Assembly (NCBI GenBank): GCA_016165875.1 | Contig: JABBOT010000005.1 | Coordinates: forward strand, 24,453,368-24,517,367 | Length of the DNA: 64,000 bases | From: Acanthopleura granulata | Taxonomy: Eukaryota > Mollusca > Polyplacophora > Chitonida > Chitonidae | Direction: 5' to 3' | Part shown: in pieces, positions 45,397 to 58,885 of the stretch | How the letters are laid out: each line of letters opens with the position of its first letter | Position numbering within the stretch: position 1 is the stretch's first letter | Made by a program: the position numbers and the translations under genes | Notes under the pieces: generated by a model | Seen by the model: the letters and a program-made list of their open reading frames with translations, nothing else | The model's database searches: none | Told to the model about the DNA's origin: nothing

Positions 45397-47300
45397 AATC
45401 ATTAATATAAACTTTGACAGTGTATTATATATGATTTTTGTTGCTTTAACTCTGGATTTTATTGACACCTTGATAGTTTACAACGTTTTTCAAACGTGGG
45501 TAACTGCTATTTTTCTCCGCAATTCTTTAGCAATGTTGGATTTACGCGAAGATCATTTTGGTTCTAAAACTTTACACTTTAGTCGATATGGGTTACCTGA
45601 CATGATCATTACATCGAAATACTGCCCTTGCTACGTAAAGCCCAATAAATTTTGTTATGGATCAATGACTAGTCTGATGTAACTAGAATTTATGGTATCC
45701 TAGGCTATTAGGAAAGTCGTTAATTCCAAAATTCGGATCAGGAGGAGAGAGTTAATTTAACAATCTTGAAACAAAGAAATTGAGAGAGATTGCGCTGGAG
45801 TTTGTTGGGGCCGGCTAAAGGAGATTTTGATCCGGTTTATAGGGCAGACGTGGTCCCGTTTATTGGTATAATTGAGTGAATCCAGGTCCAGAAGACTCCT
45901 GGAATTTTTTTTTTCTCGAAAACTAAATAAGCAGAATATGTTACTTCTGGCCTCGCTGATAGAATGCAATTAGAATTTCACAGAAGATGAGTTTGTCCAA
46001 GAGCTAACCACTTTTCTCATGTTTGTTTGATAATTACTCCATACCGGTCCTGGTTTGATTCCGCCAGATTCAATTGAAACGAGGACCATATGCCCCAGGA
46101 AACATAACTATAAAACAATATGACGTTTTACAAAATCAATCCTAACAGACCATTTTTGACATTCCCAATTTATCATCATAACAGATTGAGCATAAGGAGT
46201 AGAAGAAACGTTGCTACAAACCCCTTCTTTGAAAGAATGTATTATATTTTGTTTATTTGTTTTCGCACTAACCGGGTCAGTGTCTGACTTAGGTTTTGCC
46301 CGTTGTATACGTTATAGCCTGCACTGGAATTCATTCGCGTGTTTTCAAGGCTTTTGTGTTAACGAGTTTCGTGTAATTGTACATAGAGCGTATATTCTGG
46401 AAAGATGTACCCATATTGTAAACATGTTTATGAACAAACCAGAATTTTCTTCATATTAGTCTATAAATATAAGCGACGAAGTCAGCTCGCAATCTTTTAC
46501 TCCTTACTCTTTTTAAGTCCAGTTGAGTGCAGTTTTCTACTCAAGTCCACCTGAGCAGTCATTTACTCAAGTCCACATGAGCAGTCATATTTCCTCTCGC
46601 CCACTTAGAAGGATTTTATGGGATCTTGATCTTGTGGAGATATCGGCTTTCATGCCATTCGACATACGTCAATTTGTAGATATTGTGTCAAATGAAAAGA
46701 GTAACACTGAATATTCCTGTTCGGTTTTGCACCCTGCTTCTCAAACCGACGGCAATTGTTATGTGTTGAATGGAGCTTGGATGCCGCAATTAGCATATAC
46801 ACAGGCTCTGCAAAATCCAGCACATTTAGCGTCTTCGGTTGGGGCAAATGTTTGAACTTAACACTGTGACAGTAAACCCACAAAGTTAATATTAGGAGAG
46901 CGACGGATGTTGTTGAACTTGATGGAATTCAAGTTGTTCTAAACATCAAATTTACTTAAAAACTCAACCTAAATGATCTGCAACCGTTCATATAAACAGT
47001 CTTGTAAAATTTTAAATATTACCATCATTAGTGAAGTGTAAATAGTCAGCGAAGTATCCAGATCACAGGTCGGGGCGTCAGGAGGTCATGGTAGACTAGG
47101 CGAAGGTCTGCTAGACGCAGGAGAAATCTGATTTATGCCACTAAACAGCGGCTTGGTGGTGAATCAGAATTACAACTTGTGATTGCCAAATACTGTTCTG
47201 TATCAGCTGTCCATTGCACATATTACAGTTATTATTTGGCCGTAGTCAAAAGCAAATTGAAATATACGAACACTATGTCCCAGTCAATGGCTAATTCCAC
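45397..47300. other. Non-coding stretch
   Basis: No convincing exon. Contains a three-unit 27-bp repeat at 46508-46590. Frames at 45421-45682 and 46523-46855 have no domain or splice support. Confidence 0.5.
46508..46590. repeat. About 27-bp tandem repeat, 3 units
   Basis: AAGTCC recurs at 46515, 46543 and 46569; the unit is like 'tactcaagtccacctgagca' plus 'gtcattt'. Confidence 0.8.
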
Positions 47301-47830
47301 GAGAAAGAAGGAAACAATATGCCATCAAACCTGCATGACTTTCCTGGATGGTTGCTTCCATTTGGCCCGCGCGTCGGTGCTTAGACTCTGTGTCTCCGTT
47401 AGCAATGGCCTCATGCAAGTCAAACGAGGTCATTTGCATTCCGAACTCAACCTTGCATGTGTGACTGAGGAAAAGAAATTAGCAGTTAGTTGACAAAATG
47501 ATTACAGCTAATGAAAACATATGGCCGAGGTCGGTCAGCCATTTTGCTGGAGAGTGACATGTAAATACAAAGTAGGCAGGGATGAGTTTTGAGAGAGTCT
47601 CATCTGGACTGGCAGTGCTTTGCGCCACACAGACTGGGCGGGACGCCCACGTACAGAGCTGTCATTACAAGCGAGTGTTCCATACAAAGTGTCACAGTGT
47701 CTCTGTACAAGTCATGTCCTACATTGTGTTTGGTGATATGGCCTCCGACACGCCGATCGGTGTGGTAAATAGATCTATACATGTATTAACAACCTATTCA
47801 GTTTCACTTGATTGTTGCTAAACGTTATGG
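47301..47830. promoter_or_regulatory. Weak candidate regulatory block
   Basis: Higher CpG and complexity ('ggcccgcgcgtcggtgctt', 'actgggcgggacgcccacg') with a 'cagccattttgctgg' YY1/PHO-like core near 47540. No coding support. Confidence 0.2.
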
Positions 47831-47875
47831 ATACTCAAAAATTGTCCGCCTTCATCAAAACCGCCAGTTCTGTAA

Positions 47876-47932
47876 GTTGAGGAAACCGGGGTGCCAGCGA
47901 TAAACTGCCGATTTTTAGCAAGTTACTGAAGA
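47876..47932 (-). mobile_element. SINE body fragment
   Basis: Minus strand 'cagtaacttgctaaaaatcg', 'gcagtttatcgctggcac' and 'cccggtttcctc' align with 'cagtaacttgccaaaggtcg / gtggtttac / ccggtttcctcc' of the SINEs. Confidence 0.55.
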
Positions 47933-50880
47933 TTCTTCCTCAAACGACCACACAAACGTCGTAAACAACCAAAATCACAAAGACAGGAAAGCAGTTGAAG
48001 ACAAGCCTGTGACATATTTGTAATATTTTATAGTATTTAAATTATTAGCATATATCAATGAACATCGATGTGTGTAGTTTCGTTTATGAATACCTGAGGA
48101 GGACGCTAGTTTAATTTAAGTTTAATTTGTTTTGCATGTATTGGGTGTACGTCTGAAACAATCAAATTGCAAACTTGCATCTTTAAGCGAATCTTGAACA
48201 GTTTTACACAGAGTACCATGTCCAACATGTACATTTCTTCTTCTGAAGGCAAATAGAAGAATAGGAACAAATACAATCTCTCTTAGCCTTTTCACATTTT
48301 CTAATTTTTTTCTAAAAAAAACCCCCCAACCAGCCCCCCAAAAAAACAAAAACTAAAACAAAACAAAAAAAAAAACAACAAAACACAATGCTTCGACACA
48401 AAAGTTAAATGGACAGATTTCTATCCTATTTTTTATGGCTAATACTCTTTAACTTAGAGATCTATTATTTTCCAGTCCAAATCTGTACGCCGGTTGCACA
48501 AAACATCTGTTTGTTAAAAACACCAAAGGATAAAGCGGTAATTTGATTGTTGCACGTTACTTGTGTTACGCCCGGTTTCGTTTTGATCCGTATTGACAAA
48601 CTTTTGTTACCGTAGAGCGGACAATGTCATGTCAAATCCCTTGGATCAGGATTCGGGGAAAAACTGCACTGAACAGATGAGGCTTAAGGGCGTATCCCAC
48701 AAGACACATAGCCGCGAGAGTTTCACAATACTGTTTGTCAATCTTTAAAGACAGCAAAATTGAAATGCTGTTTTCTGACTTGCAGGATGTTCTTCCGCAA
48801 AATGGATTGATTTTTTTGTGAAGCCTTTGAAATCCATCTTTGGCAGTAATTCCATTAAGGCTTAGTGGTGCCACGTGTCCGAACAAGAGACAGGTTTTCC
48901 GAGTAATACAGCCCGTCTGATATTACATACCCGCTTGCTCGTTTCATTATTCCCCCCACCCAGTCGAGTATATTTTCTAACCGTGAGTCATTTAGAGAAA
49001 GTTCATTGTTTGATTAAACAATCTGTGCACAATTGTTAAGAATCCTGCAATCTCTAATATCATTAAATTCCAGTATATTATATTGGTACGTGGTTCTAGA
49101 GTATAAGTGTTATAGTGTTGCAGCACACCGGAACATATTTATGCTCCAATGACCGTAAAAAGGATAATAGTCCAACAAAATGAACGCCTTGGTTTCATAC
49201 TAGTACTGTGGCAGCCTCAGCTACACATTTAAGTTTCTAACTGGAGGACATACTACTTTGATTGACAGACGCTATAATTCAATTAGCCCAAACCCACGGA
49301 ATATCAATTGGCACACTGTTTTGGCTAAAATTACTCTTACGTATGTTATTCCGCAAAGTGGTAGATCACGGTCAACCCCCCTTGGCTGCCTAGAAAATCT
49401 TCCATTGTATGTGTTGCTCAAAGTCAGTCTATGAGAACGCATGCTGCATCTTAAACAATGCTAGTTACAGTATTGTGCTCTGCGGCAACTGGGTGATGGA
49501 TGATCCAGTCGCCTATCTGGGTGGGTTTTATTTGTGGACCGAGGTACCTCTGTATTCACCTTCCTGTCAAAGCTTTTCTGCTTCACTGGAGACTGACTCG
49601 GAGACCATAGATGGCGGGATGACTTAATGACAGTGTTAAGCTAATCAATTTATCAGATGGTCTGTCTGTCTGGCTAACGATGTCACTGTAGGTGATGTAT
49701 CTAGTGGGTTCCCGATTCAACCCTATAGGGAGAACCAGTGGCCTCTGAAGTCGTGGGGGCAAATGAAGAAGATTTTTCAATAAGGCCTCTGTCGTTAATA
49801 TAGACCCCCCCCAGTAAACGAGGCATCTTCAGGTCGACTAGAAAATCGACAGTGGACAAATGTGCCAGAGTGAAGTGAGGGATGAAAAATCAACAGACAC
49901 TCGATTTAACGAGAAGACAGGTGCTGGGAGTTTAATATATCGACATGGAATGGGATAACGTATGGAAAACTTACGGGGAAACCTCCCATTACCAATGTTC
50001 ATATTACATTTATAACATTTGAAGTCCAGGTTTACACTGGTGAAATGTCATCACCGGCATCATGAGGTGTCTGGCTCTAGTTTGATTAAATTTGCATTGA
50101 AACACCAGTCACCTGCTTGCCAGTTGAATGCGCCTGCTCAGGTTGTACTTGTATCTTGGTCCTTATTTGCAATTCATGACAAGCTCTTGTTTCCAAAGTT
50201 TTTCCGTTTTCTATGCTAAACTTATATACTGAAGATGCTGCTATATTTATGTTTTCACATTTTCAGTCTGGCTTGCTTGTTCCTAGTGAAGACAGGACAA
50301 CTAATAATTTCATGGTTCACTTTAAAAGTCTGAAGATTTAAACCTATCTGGATGTATTGTCTTTGTAATGAATTCATGAACCGGAACAAACATTTTCAAA
50401 AAGGTATTTTTGTTTCTGGGCATTTTAGCACAAAAACAATCAGAAAATGTTGTCTTCACCCGAATCATTATACTTATATACGTTTTGAACATAAACGATG
50501 TAACCGATGATAAACTCCATGAAGTTGAAGACAACATGCAGATCAATGTTTTAAATGTTTATACAACTGTAGAAGTCATCAAGCGACCTTCTTTGACAAA
50601 AACCGTTAAGAGATGCGGGTGTTAGATATTTTTTTAGTAAAGAGCAATAAAACGGGATACCCTTGGATGACGTTTGAAGAGGGTACAATCAAACCGGAAA
50701 GCTGCGTAACTACCCTGACATTCCGATCATGACGACCAGGAACTGCCGAATGGGACACCATTATGGAGTGTAGTTAAACACAAATCTCTTGACATATGTG
50801 CCCATATTTCTTGCTTTGTAAAAGACACGAGTTATAGCAGATAATCATTAGGGTCATGAGCTAACTGTCAAGCTCGGACG
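47933..50880. other. Non-coding stretch
   Basis: Contains an A/C simple-sequence tract at 48311-48387 and a doubtful tRNA-like head at about 49660-49730. Otherwise nothing recognised. Confidence 0.5.
48311..48387. repeat. Poly-A/C simple sequence
   Basis: Runs of A, CCCCCC and AAAAC repeats with no T or G over most of its length. A frame across it is an artefact. Confidence 0.9.
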
Positions 50881-51640
50881 AAACCTCTCAAACGGCTATT
50901 TACGGGCGATAACATTTCAACAGCTGGCTTGAACCCAGGTTTATTGACTGGCTTAAAAATGGCCCCGTGCGTTACGTGAGGTACTTCATCGGTAGCCTCT
51001 AATCAAAATACCACGTTAATTAAAGGCAGCATTGCGACGGAAAGCGTTGTGATGTCGAGTTAATCAGTCCATTGACCCACAAAACTAGAGCAATAAGGAG
51101 TCGTCTCGAAGGGTCACAATGAAATGAATAATTAGTGGGGTGTACTGATGCCTCTGTCTTCTGAGCGATGGAGAGGCCCCCTCAAAGATCAGCCGGTTGC
51201 TCGGGCCTTTTATTAGCCGAGCCACTGGCTTCTGACAGAGACGTGGAGAGAACAAGCTCTCCAGTCAACGAGGATTTATCTTTATGAGTCAACCTCGATC
51301 ACCCCGCTAGCTCGCGCTGCTGTTTGGAGCGCCACTCCACTGCTTTCATTTCCATTCCGACAAAACACCTCTCCAGATTGGCTCATAAAAGAGGAAATAT
51401 GTGTGGGGCTTGGCACAATGCTGTAATATACGGTGACAAAGGGGCCCGTGCCTCACTTAGAAAATGGCTGACATGAGTATCCCCACTTCATCGATCGCGT
51501 CTCTGGCCCAGTATATAGCGAAGAGATCGAGACAGAAAGAGAGAGGTATAGAGAGTGTCGGGGCGAAGTTTGTATTCCTGGGGCTGCTTCAAGTGACAAA
51601 CTAATGAACGACCTTTTGTCACACACTGTCAAGCACAGGG
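50881..51640. promoter_or_regulatory. Candidate enhancer-like interval
   Basis: A 750-bp complex, CpG-retaining block with 'ccacgttaattaaaggc', 'gggccttttattagccgag', 'tttatctttatgag' (GATA-like), 'ggctcataaaagagg' and 'gaaaatggctgacatgag' (YY1/PHO-like). The strings near 51190 and 51385 resemble posterior HOX/CDX TTTATT sites. No coding frame. Among the best regulatory candidates by composition. Confidence 0.35.
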
Positions 51641-53875
51641 TTTGTCTAAACTAGGGTTAAGTGAAAAAGTCTTTAAAGTTCTTTTCGAATGGTGTATAGG
51701 TCCCACTGAACGCCCGCAAGGCCTCTGTGATTCACCAGTTGAGAACCAGAAATGTCGGACATTGGCGTATACTTGTCAGTGTAAACCGTTTTATAACAGG
51801 AGAAATTTAGCAAATGGACAGCAATTTATTGTCACTAAACGCACCTAAACATGAATACATGTCTTTCAGCTTCCCTACTAAAATCATTTACTGATGTGAA
51901 CTTCAGCTATGACAATAAGCTTGCGTCAGTCAATAAGCGTAATAATTTGATCATGGTTGCCCTTGGTAACCAACGTTGCTTTGCAAAGCTCTTGCGTAGG
52001 TAATGGCAGTCCACACGTACGCAACCATCAGGTCCGCAAGGAATATACACAAGTACTTCTGGTCTCGTTCTTGTGCAAAATTTCCGTCGCCATGATGGTT
52101 AGAGTTAACAGATGATAAATCGAGAAGTATTTTGATGATGAAGATGCAGATATTTAATAAGAACACAATCCATATACAGATTCACTATTATCATCACACC
52201 AAGGGCAAGATCGGCTAACTCTAACTGGCTTTACAGATCAGGCAAAGATGTTTTCGAAGAAAATGCCCGACAGACGTTTTCGAAAAAAAAATCAATAGAG
52301 AAATGGCTTTTGGTGACGTTCCCGTCAACTTCAAACGGCATGAGCTTAACTCTCCTGTAATGACCATAGTGATTATGCAGCCCAACACATGAAACGTTGT
52401 AGACTGGCCATCGCGTGCTGTCTTATCTGTTTGTACCTGCCGGCAAAAGCTTGTCTTCAGGTTAGATGCCAATTTCCTGAGTTACGCTTTGTTGTGTGCG
52501 TGCTCTGTGTACAGAGGCAGAGTTCCGCCAATCGTCTTAAACACACAAAATGACAGATCAAGTCAAATAGCGGCTTAATATTGCTGGATATTATTTTACC
52601 GTTTGATAATACTGGGAACTCCTTTCTATGCGCTAGGAAGCTTTGTGTCTTTGTAAGATAAGGATAAATACGAGGGCTGATGCAGATGATTTTATGTCTG
52701 AGTTTACAGCGCGTATGCTATGTAAAAAGCAATAATATCAGTTGCAGACCTCTTATTTAAGAAAATAATAATAATGATAATAATAACAACCCACTTGCAG
52801 AAAATGTTCGTCACAATACGCGAATAAAATCACCAACGAATTGCAAAGTTATAACAATTAATGGAACCTTTTAAGCAACCACAAAAATACAAGGTGAAAT
52901 GTCTTAACTTTCAGTTTACCATAAAATGATTACTGGTGGTAAATTAAAGTATTACGGGCAAATTGGCTAATCATACATGGGTGAGTTGGTTTCAACAATA
53001 CCATATGATGTCATCTCTGAAGGCTTACAGCTTCACGGAAGACAGCCAACTATGGTTAACAGCGGGACATTCCTGGCCACGGGCTGGTAATGGAAGACCA
53101 GAAGAGACAGGCACGACCTCCCCAGGGCTTACATTTCCTAGACTCCTTCTCTCGTGGCTAATTAAGCCTTTGAAGACAGACTCTCGCAGCAGTACTACCG
53201 CTTCGTAGATTTTTATATAAAGCCAACGAATATTCGCACAAAGAGAAGAAAACAAGAAAAAAGAAAAAGAAAAGAGAATTTGGCGGGTACTTTTGGTCCA
53301 GAGGGAAAATGCGTGTTTCAAGAAACTGTTACTGTGGTGTTTTACACTTAACCCAGCAATACCCAACCAAGTTTCATGATCTTTACTTCTATCCAAGCAC
53401 TCATAAAATCACACAGTATCTGGTCTAGATCACAACTAGTCTGTTATGATGATGAGTGGCTTGAAGATCAAATATGCAATCAACGTAGATATTGATGTTA
53501 TTGTAAATTAATTATTTTACGAGAACTTAACTGGTATGTCGTTGTCTCTCTGAAGATTGTGGATTTAACAGACGATGGCCTTAAGGGATATGCATTAAGC
53601 TTACCATAGATTTCCTCCAATAACAAAGTCGTTACAGGGTATAATGCATCACATGTGACACGTCTGCATCCTGCAGCTCAATCCTATTATTAATAGACAA
53701 AGGTTACCGCTGTTTCTTGTCATCGCTACCCTTTTATGTACCGGATATACATTGTGACAGCAAGAGGCCGACTGCCACAGTATATCAACACCTGTGCCAT
53801 CTTTGTGTCAGTTATGCAACGATCTTATCCACTGATCATTGTAAAGCACTCCTTGTAAGTACAATGGGAACTGCA
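51641..53875. other. Non-coding stretch
   Basis: Mostly AT-rich with (AAT)n at 52764-52790. A small complex block at 53000-53220 has 'ggcttaattagccacgag' on the minus strand. No gene recognised. Confidence 0.5.
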
Positions 53876-53877
53876 TA

Positions 53878-53935
<58 letters not shown>
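53876..53935. repeat. (AAAT)n followed by (AT)n
   Basis: Tetranucleotide AAAT repeat to about 53910, then AT dinucleotides to 53935. No SINE body precedes it, unlike the other AAAT tails. Confidence 0.95.
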
Positions 53936-54280
53936 CACCAGTAAACTGATCTAAAACAAAAGAAATATTAATTTCAATCCCAGATTTCCTTTTCTTTTCT
54001 TGCTGAGAAAGGGAATGATAAATTCGCCTTTGCAGTTCAAACTGCATATAGGCTTGCTTAGACTTGAAGGAAATATTGGAAATTAGATATCTGATCAAAG
54101 ACGATGCAAGAAGGCAACCATGAGCTTTACTCTTCGTTAGCTCACCGTTATTAAAAATAACAATGATGATTATGTTGTAAGATATATGTGTATATGGTAT
54201 GCTTTTCATTTTTATGCGTTTTAAATGTAATGTTTTTAGTAACTCCATCAGAATTGTTTGACATCACCTTGTGTTGCAGA
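53936..54280. other. Non-coding stretch
   Basis: AT-rich; nothing recognised. Confidence 0.5.
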
Positions 54281-55020
54281 CAATACTTACGAGTTTTGAT
54301 CAATCATTTCTTTTCTGATCGGCCCGCGATGATCTCCAAAGGAAAAAAATGGAGAAGAATTGAAGCGAAGAATAATTGCAGTCAAACGGACTAACGAGGT
54401 GCTCGGAAAAGACCGAATACAGGGCGGAATTCCAAGAGGGCAGTAATGAGATTCGTTTTCGTTTGAGTGTTATTGAATAGGAAATAACTTTCCAGCTATG
54501 CTCGTTGATGTGTAATGTTACGGGGTCCTCTAATAATGTCCTATTCAACGTAAGCACGGGAATAGCCTTTCGATTCCTAATCGACCCTGCCGGCATTAGC
54601 TGACATTTACTGCAGGCAACGATTGAAGGAAAAAAAGCTCTGGAGAAAAGCCACACAAATGGGTCAATGGTGTGGGGCACTTACTCGTCACCTGGATAAT
54701 AATGGCATTCTTCTTGGGAAATTCACTCATGAAGAGTCACTGACTGATCAATTGACAGAGTGATTCTTGAACGCCATGCAAAAGCACACAATCCGGGTAA
54801 GCTTAGAAGAATCCCCGAAGAGAGACACCGGCGTGTTAGGGCTAATAAATTGGACGCCATTGTGTTTTATAGAAGCTGTTCGCTTGGGAGTGATGATGAC
54901 ATCGAGATTGCTATACATAATCTGCATTTTGGAATTGTGGAAGACGTTGAATCGAGAATCACTCATCGAAATCCTGACTGTCTGAAAGATATTTTCCCCA
55001 AAGACTAAGGAAACAATTGA
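54281..55020. promoter_or_regulatory. Candidate regulatory block with several open frames
   Basis: Complex sequence in which at least three frames stay open together: plus 54760-55008, plus 54767-54985 and minus 54748-55038. The plus frame ending NPDCLKDIFPKD has an acidic-basic mix that could be coding, and CCGG|GTAAGC at about 54798 resembles a donor, but no consistent exon emerges. Simultaneous openness on both strands fits a constrained non-coding element or chance. Confidence 0.25.
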
Positions 55021-55585
55021 TTTCTGTTGACGCAGCAATATGGCAAAGATCGTTAGAGTAGCAAATCAATGGTAGGGAAGAATTCCGCGACAGCTGTGGT
55101 TGTAGCTATGCCCTTAAATAAAAGTTGTTCTCAAGGATCCTTTGACGACCAAGGAAGAAAAGAAAAATGTGTCGCAATCTACAACGCATGCGCACTCTGT
55201 CGTCAAGAATAGGAACATCCTCACCAACAACGAGAGCTACAGCAAGGCCACAGCTAAGAATCCTTTCAAAAAGACCGCGAAGCTTTTATTGGACTGCCTT
55301 GTAGACGTACGAGACAAAAAGTTACATGTTTGTTAAGTGTTGAAAGTAAATTTAAAGTTTTCCGTCACTGAAGTTAAATCAGCATATAATTACGTTAGGG
55401 GAAATTAAAGGCATTTTGGCATGTAGGCCTCATGAATATGACCTTCAAGACGTAAAACTCATGCCGAGGAAAAAAGAGAAACAATAAGAGCAAAATACGC
55501 GGAAAATGCTCAAAGGCTAAACTAGGTTTATTTACAACATAAATCTCCCTGTATTGTAATATCCGAGATCTCCCGGAGCGCCCTC
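55021..55585. other. Non-coding stretch
   Basis: Nothing recognised. Confidence 0.5.
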
Positions 55586-56010
55586 GTCTCTCGCAGCTCG
55601 TCAGTGTCCAACTTAGCTCCTCTAACGTCATTTGTCGGCAGAATGCCGGGAATAATGGAGGTCTCTTTGGGTCACGTTAAGCGAACTGGTGAGAGAAGAT
55701 GTCTGAACTGGGATTCGGGAAGGAGTGATTCAGTCCCGGTCACATCGATTGATAAAATCATTGAAAGGGACAAAATTCAATTTCCTTCTGTCAAACTGGC
55801 ATTGTAGCAACCGGCGACTCCTGATGGATTTGGCTGGTGAGCTGACACGACAGTTCCCAGAAAAATGGGCCATCCTAAAACACCATGCAGGCACAAAGAG
55901 AGAAGCATTAGTATTGAGATGTAGGTCAATGTACGGCGCCCAAGATGCCCTGAACTGAAGGCTTTTGCTATTTTATACTGGTGAGCAAAATTAATGGCAC
56001 GCAAAGACAA
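55586..56010. promoter_or_regulatory. Candidate cis-regulatory block
   Basis: Balanced composition, 'cacatcgattgataaaatca' with ATCGATTGAT, and 'ggtcaatgtacggcgcccaag'. Short frames on both strands, no coding bias. Inferred. Confidence 0.25.
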
Positions 56011-56545
56011 GTGAGCATAATTCGTAATGCTTACACAACAGAATCCGGCCCTGACCTCTGAGGTTTCACTTTGGTGACACCCCTTTTTGATTAAGAGGAA
56101 AGACTCGTTTGTCTCTCAGAAAGACGGGTAGACATAAATTAACACCAGTTAAATACGGATGAGTTATGTTATCTTAGAAGTTAGACATCATAAGCAGGCC
56201 GTATGTTGCAAGAAAAGAATATTCCTGCGACAAAGGACATTTGGATACAGGTATATACATATAATGAAAGAGAAGAAATTCAGATAAAGACACGTCACCC
56301 TGCATAAACATCATGGGTCTTCCTACAGCAACACTCCATATCAATTTATGATAAACCTGGTACCGGTATTAGTATTCTAGCTTAAACAAGAAATAAACCC
56401 ATTGTCATGAAATATGGTAAATGTTTGTGGAGATTTGCACTATTAAAGACAACAGAAGAAGACAGGAAAACACATCCAAAGTCAGGACCTAGCCTTCTCT
56501 CCTGCGTCACAAGCTACCCAACTCTTCCCGCACACCTGTAGAAAT
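56011..56545. other. Non-coding stretch
   Basis: Nothing recognised. Confidence 0.5.
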
Positions 56546-56900
56546 CTGCCACTCGTGTAATTGAGGAAGCCCTTGAATCCCGAAGAGAAAATGGAATTTG
56601 CTTCCACGCGGTCGAGTTGTAATACAATTCCACGTCCTCACATTTTAGCTGCCGGCAAAAAGGGTAATGGGATGTCGAGCGTACGGAATTAGCCCAACTC
56701 TATTTAAACAAGAAGCCCGTTTTTCCTTCGGCTTTGTGGCTAAGAACAGGGGACCTTTGATCTATCGACTACAATGTCCGCTCGGAGAAACTATTCAAGG
56801 TTTCCGGTTAGAACGTAAGGGGATACTAATGAAAACACAGTGCAATAAAACGCTACTCGCCTCCTCCATTAATCGTTTTAGGTTGCCTCTTTGTAACAAA
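56546..56900. promoter_or_regulatory. Candidate cis-regulatory block
   Basis: Complex, CpG-retaining sequence ('cttccacgcggtcgagttg', 'gatgtcgagcgtacggaatt') with 'cgtgtaattgagg'. A 127-codon ATG frame from 56667 continues past it; its product matches nothing I know and it lacks codon bias. Confidence 0.22.
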
Positions 56901-58818
56901 ATCCCATTGCAGACTTCAGAATTCCATCAACAAAAACACAGTTTGAGCCAGCTAGCATGCCATATTACCAAACTAGCATGGCGTATAGTGGCTTATATAT
57001 CCTTGCCTGATTCTTATCGTATACATCATTGGATTAAAACAACTTCTTAAGCTGTCTTCACGTTATGAGATTTTACAAGCGTTTATTTAGATTGCTTTAT
57101 TTGACATTATTCAGTGTGTTATACGGGATTGACAACGTCGACTCAATACAGCAAAGCCATGGAATGCAGTAACTTAAGTACGGCCAACTTTTAAATGATA
57201 TTAATGAACAGGTATATACTTGGGTAATTGTTTTGTATCGGTTGCCTACCTCTCGAGAATCAGTCAATAGGCATTCTCCGTGAAAGGGGGAGTAACCATT
57301 CCTCTTTTCATCTGAGCCGGATAGGTTCTCTCCCTTGAAAATTGACTTTCTAATGGTGCCCTTAATGCTGATCCTCAGTCTTAGGAACTACTTAACGTGT
57401 GCATTTTGGATAATCATGATCTTTCGAATATATACAGGAACTTATTAGGTCAAATGCGCCTTTGAAAGTTTGTCAAACAAGCTGGTGATGGGTAGAATGT
57501 TACTCCAGTTTCATTCACCCTTAACTCGTGCTCACACCAGCAGGATGTGGCCCATGGGATCGTGCGATTTGAACTTATAGTTTCCAGAAGTCACCAGGGA
57601 ATACTTATAGGAAAGTCTGAAAACCCTTTGGACCGTTGAACAAAACAGTTCAAAGCTGTGCACTCTTTTGTTCTTTCCTATAGTTCATAACACTTTTTTG
57701 TATATGTTTTTCTGGGAAACACACGCACTGTATCGTTACAACAGAAATAAATGTGCTTTTACTGTGACCTGGAAATCTTTGTAAGTTACACATGAGGAGT
57801 TCGATCCAAGATTTACTTCCGAATTGAAGACCGCTGCTGCATGTATTGATTGGATAATATTGCTACACAGACATCATATGTTGCTGATGCAATATTGGTA
57901 ATATTTCATTGGGTATAAGATGGCTTTCTTACGAAAGATAGGATATAATTCATTGTAGGCTATCCGATCCGTTCTACTTCATTCCGAGTTACGAAGAACA
58001 ATGTAACATCAATTTCTCTTGAACCTGGCTGGGTGCATGTATGTGTCCTTCTAAACTATGTACCTCGTGCCAAAACTAGATCACAAGCGCGTTATCCAGC
58101 TACTGTATCCCAAGTAATATAAACAGCATGAAGATAGATTGTGTTCGTGAAATTCCAACTAGCAAAATTATTTGCAGAAACTGCTGCTTCTATGGATTTT
58201 AACACTATGTGCTATGTAGTTGTGCATGGAGAACACGCACAGCAGCCACCACATACAGCGCGTGCTTAGAAATCGAGTGCACATATATTTGAACAACAGT
58301 TACACACACAGACTGTACATTCGTGAAAAATGGCCCATCTTACACTATCGAATAAGACAGAGAAAACCCTCGCAAATGTACATTCGTAAAAAAAACATAT
58401 AATAAAAATAAATGAATAATAATAGTCTTAGGCCTTTTTCTACGAATGTACAGTTATTAGGGATTTCTAAATTACATAACGCTTACCGGCATTTTTTGGG
58501 ATTGTAGTTGGTAAATTTACTATATAAATAGTACGAAAACACAGTGTCCTCAAGCAGCCTGTATATGTGAATCCCACACTGCGTTCATTATGCACTGATC
58601 CTGGCAAATCTTTTTAACACCGTACTTGAAAAAAAACCAAAAATATTGTGAAACCAGCCCTGTCTGACTGAAAAGTTAAAAACTTTGCACAATGTTACAA
58701 AAACGCTGTATTATCAACACATTAAGTAAACATTTACTTGAAACCACATCCCTTGGCAAGGTATCTAACCAACCCTCTCAAACAAACCAGGGCGGTTTAG
58801 ATCTGAGGCTGCAACCCA
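56901..58818. other. Non-coding stretch
   Basis: AT-rich, with AATATTGC/GCAATATT forming an 8-bp inverted pair at 57856-57896. No gene recognised. Confidence 0.5.
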
Positions 58819-58885
58819 AGTGGTTATGGTACTTTCCAATTGAACTTAGGCGACTGAACGAGGGAGGGTCATGCTCGATTCGAAA
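58819..58885 (+). mobile_element. SINE tRNA-like head fragment
   Basis: 'cccaagtggttatggtactt' (A-box-like) followed by 'gactgaacgagggagggtca' and 'tgctcgattcgaaaa' (B-box-like), similar to the 'agggaggtcacgtgttcgaa' head at 38565. No body follows. Confidence 0.5.

Noticed and set aside
48122..48349. Minus-strand frame beginning with a W/G-rich stretch
   Set aside because: Runs into the poly-A/C tract at 48311-48387 and has no splice or domain support.
49650..49735. tRNA-like head ('ctggctaacgatgtc ... gggttcccgattcaaccc')
   Set aside because: A-box is close but the B-box has inserted bases and nothing SINE-like follows.
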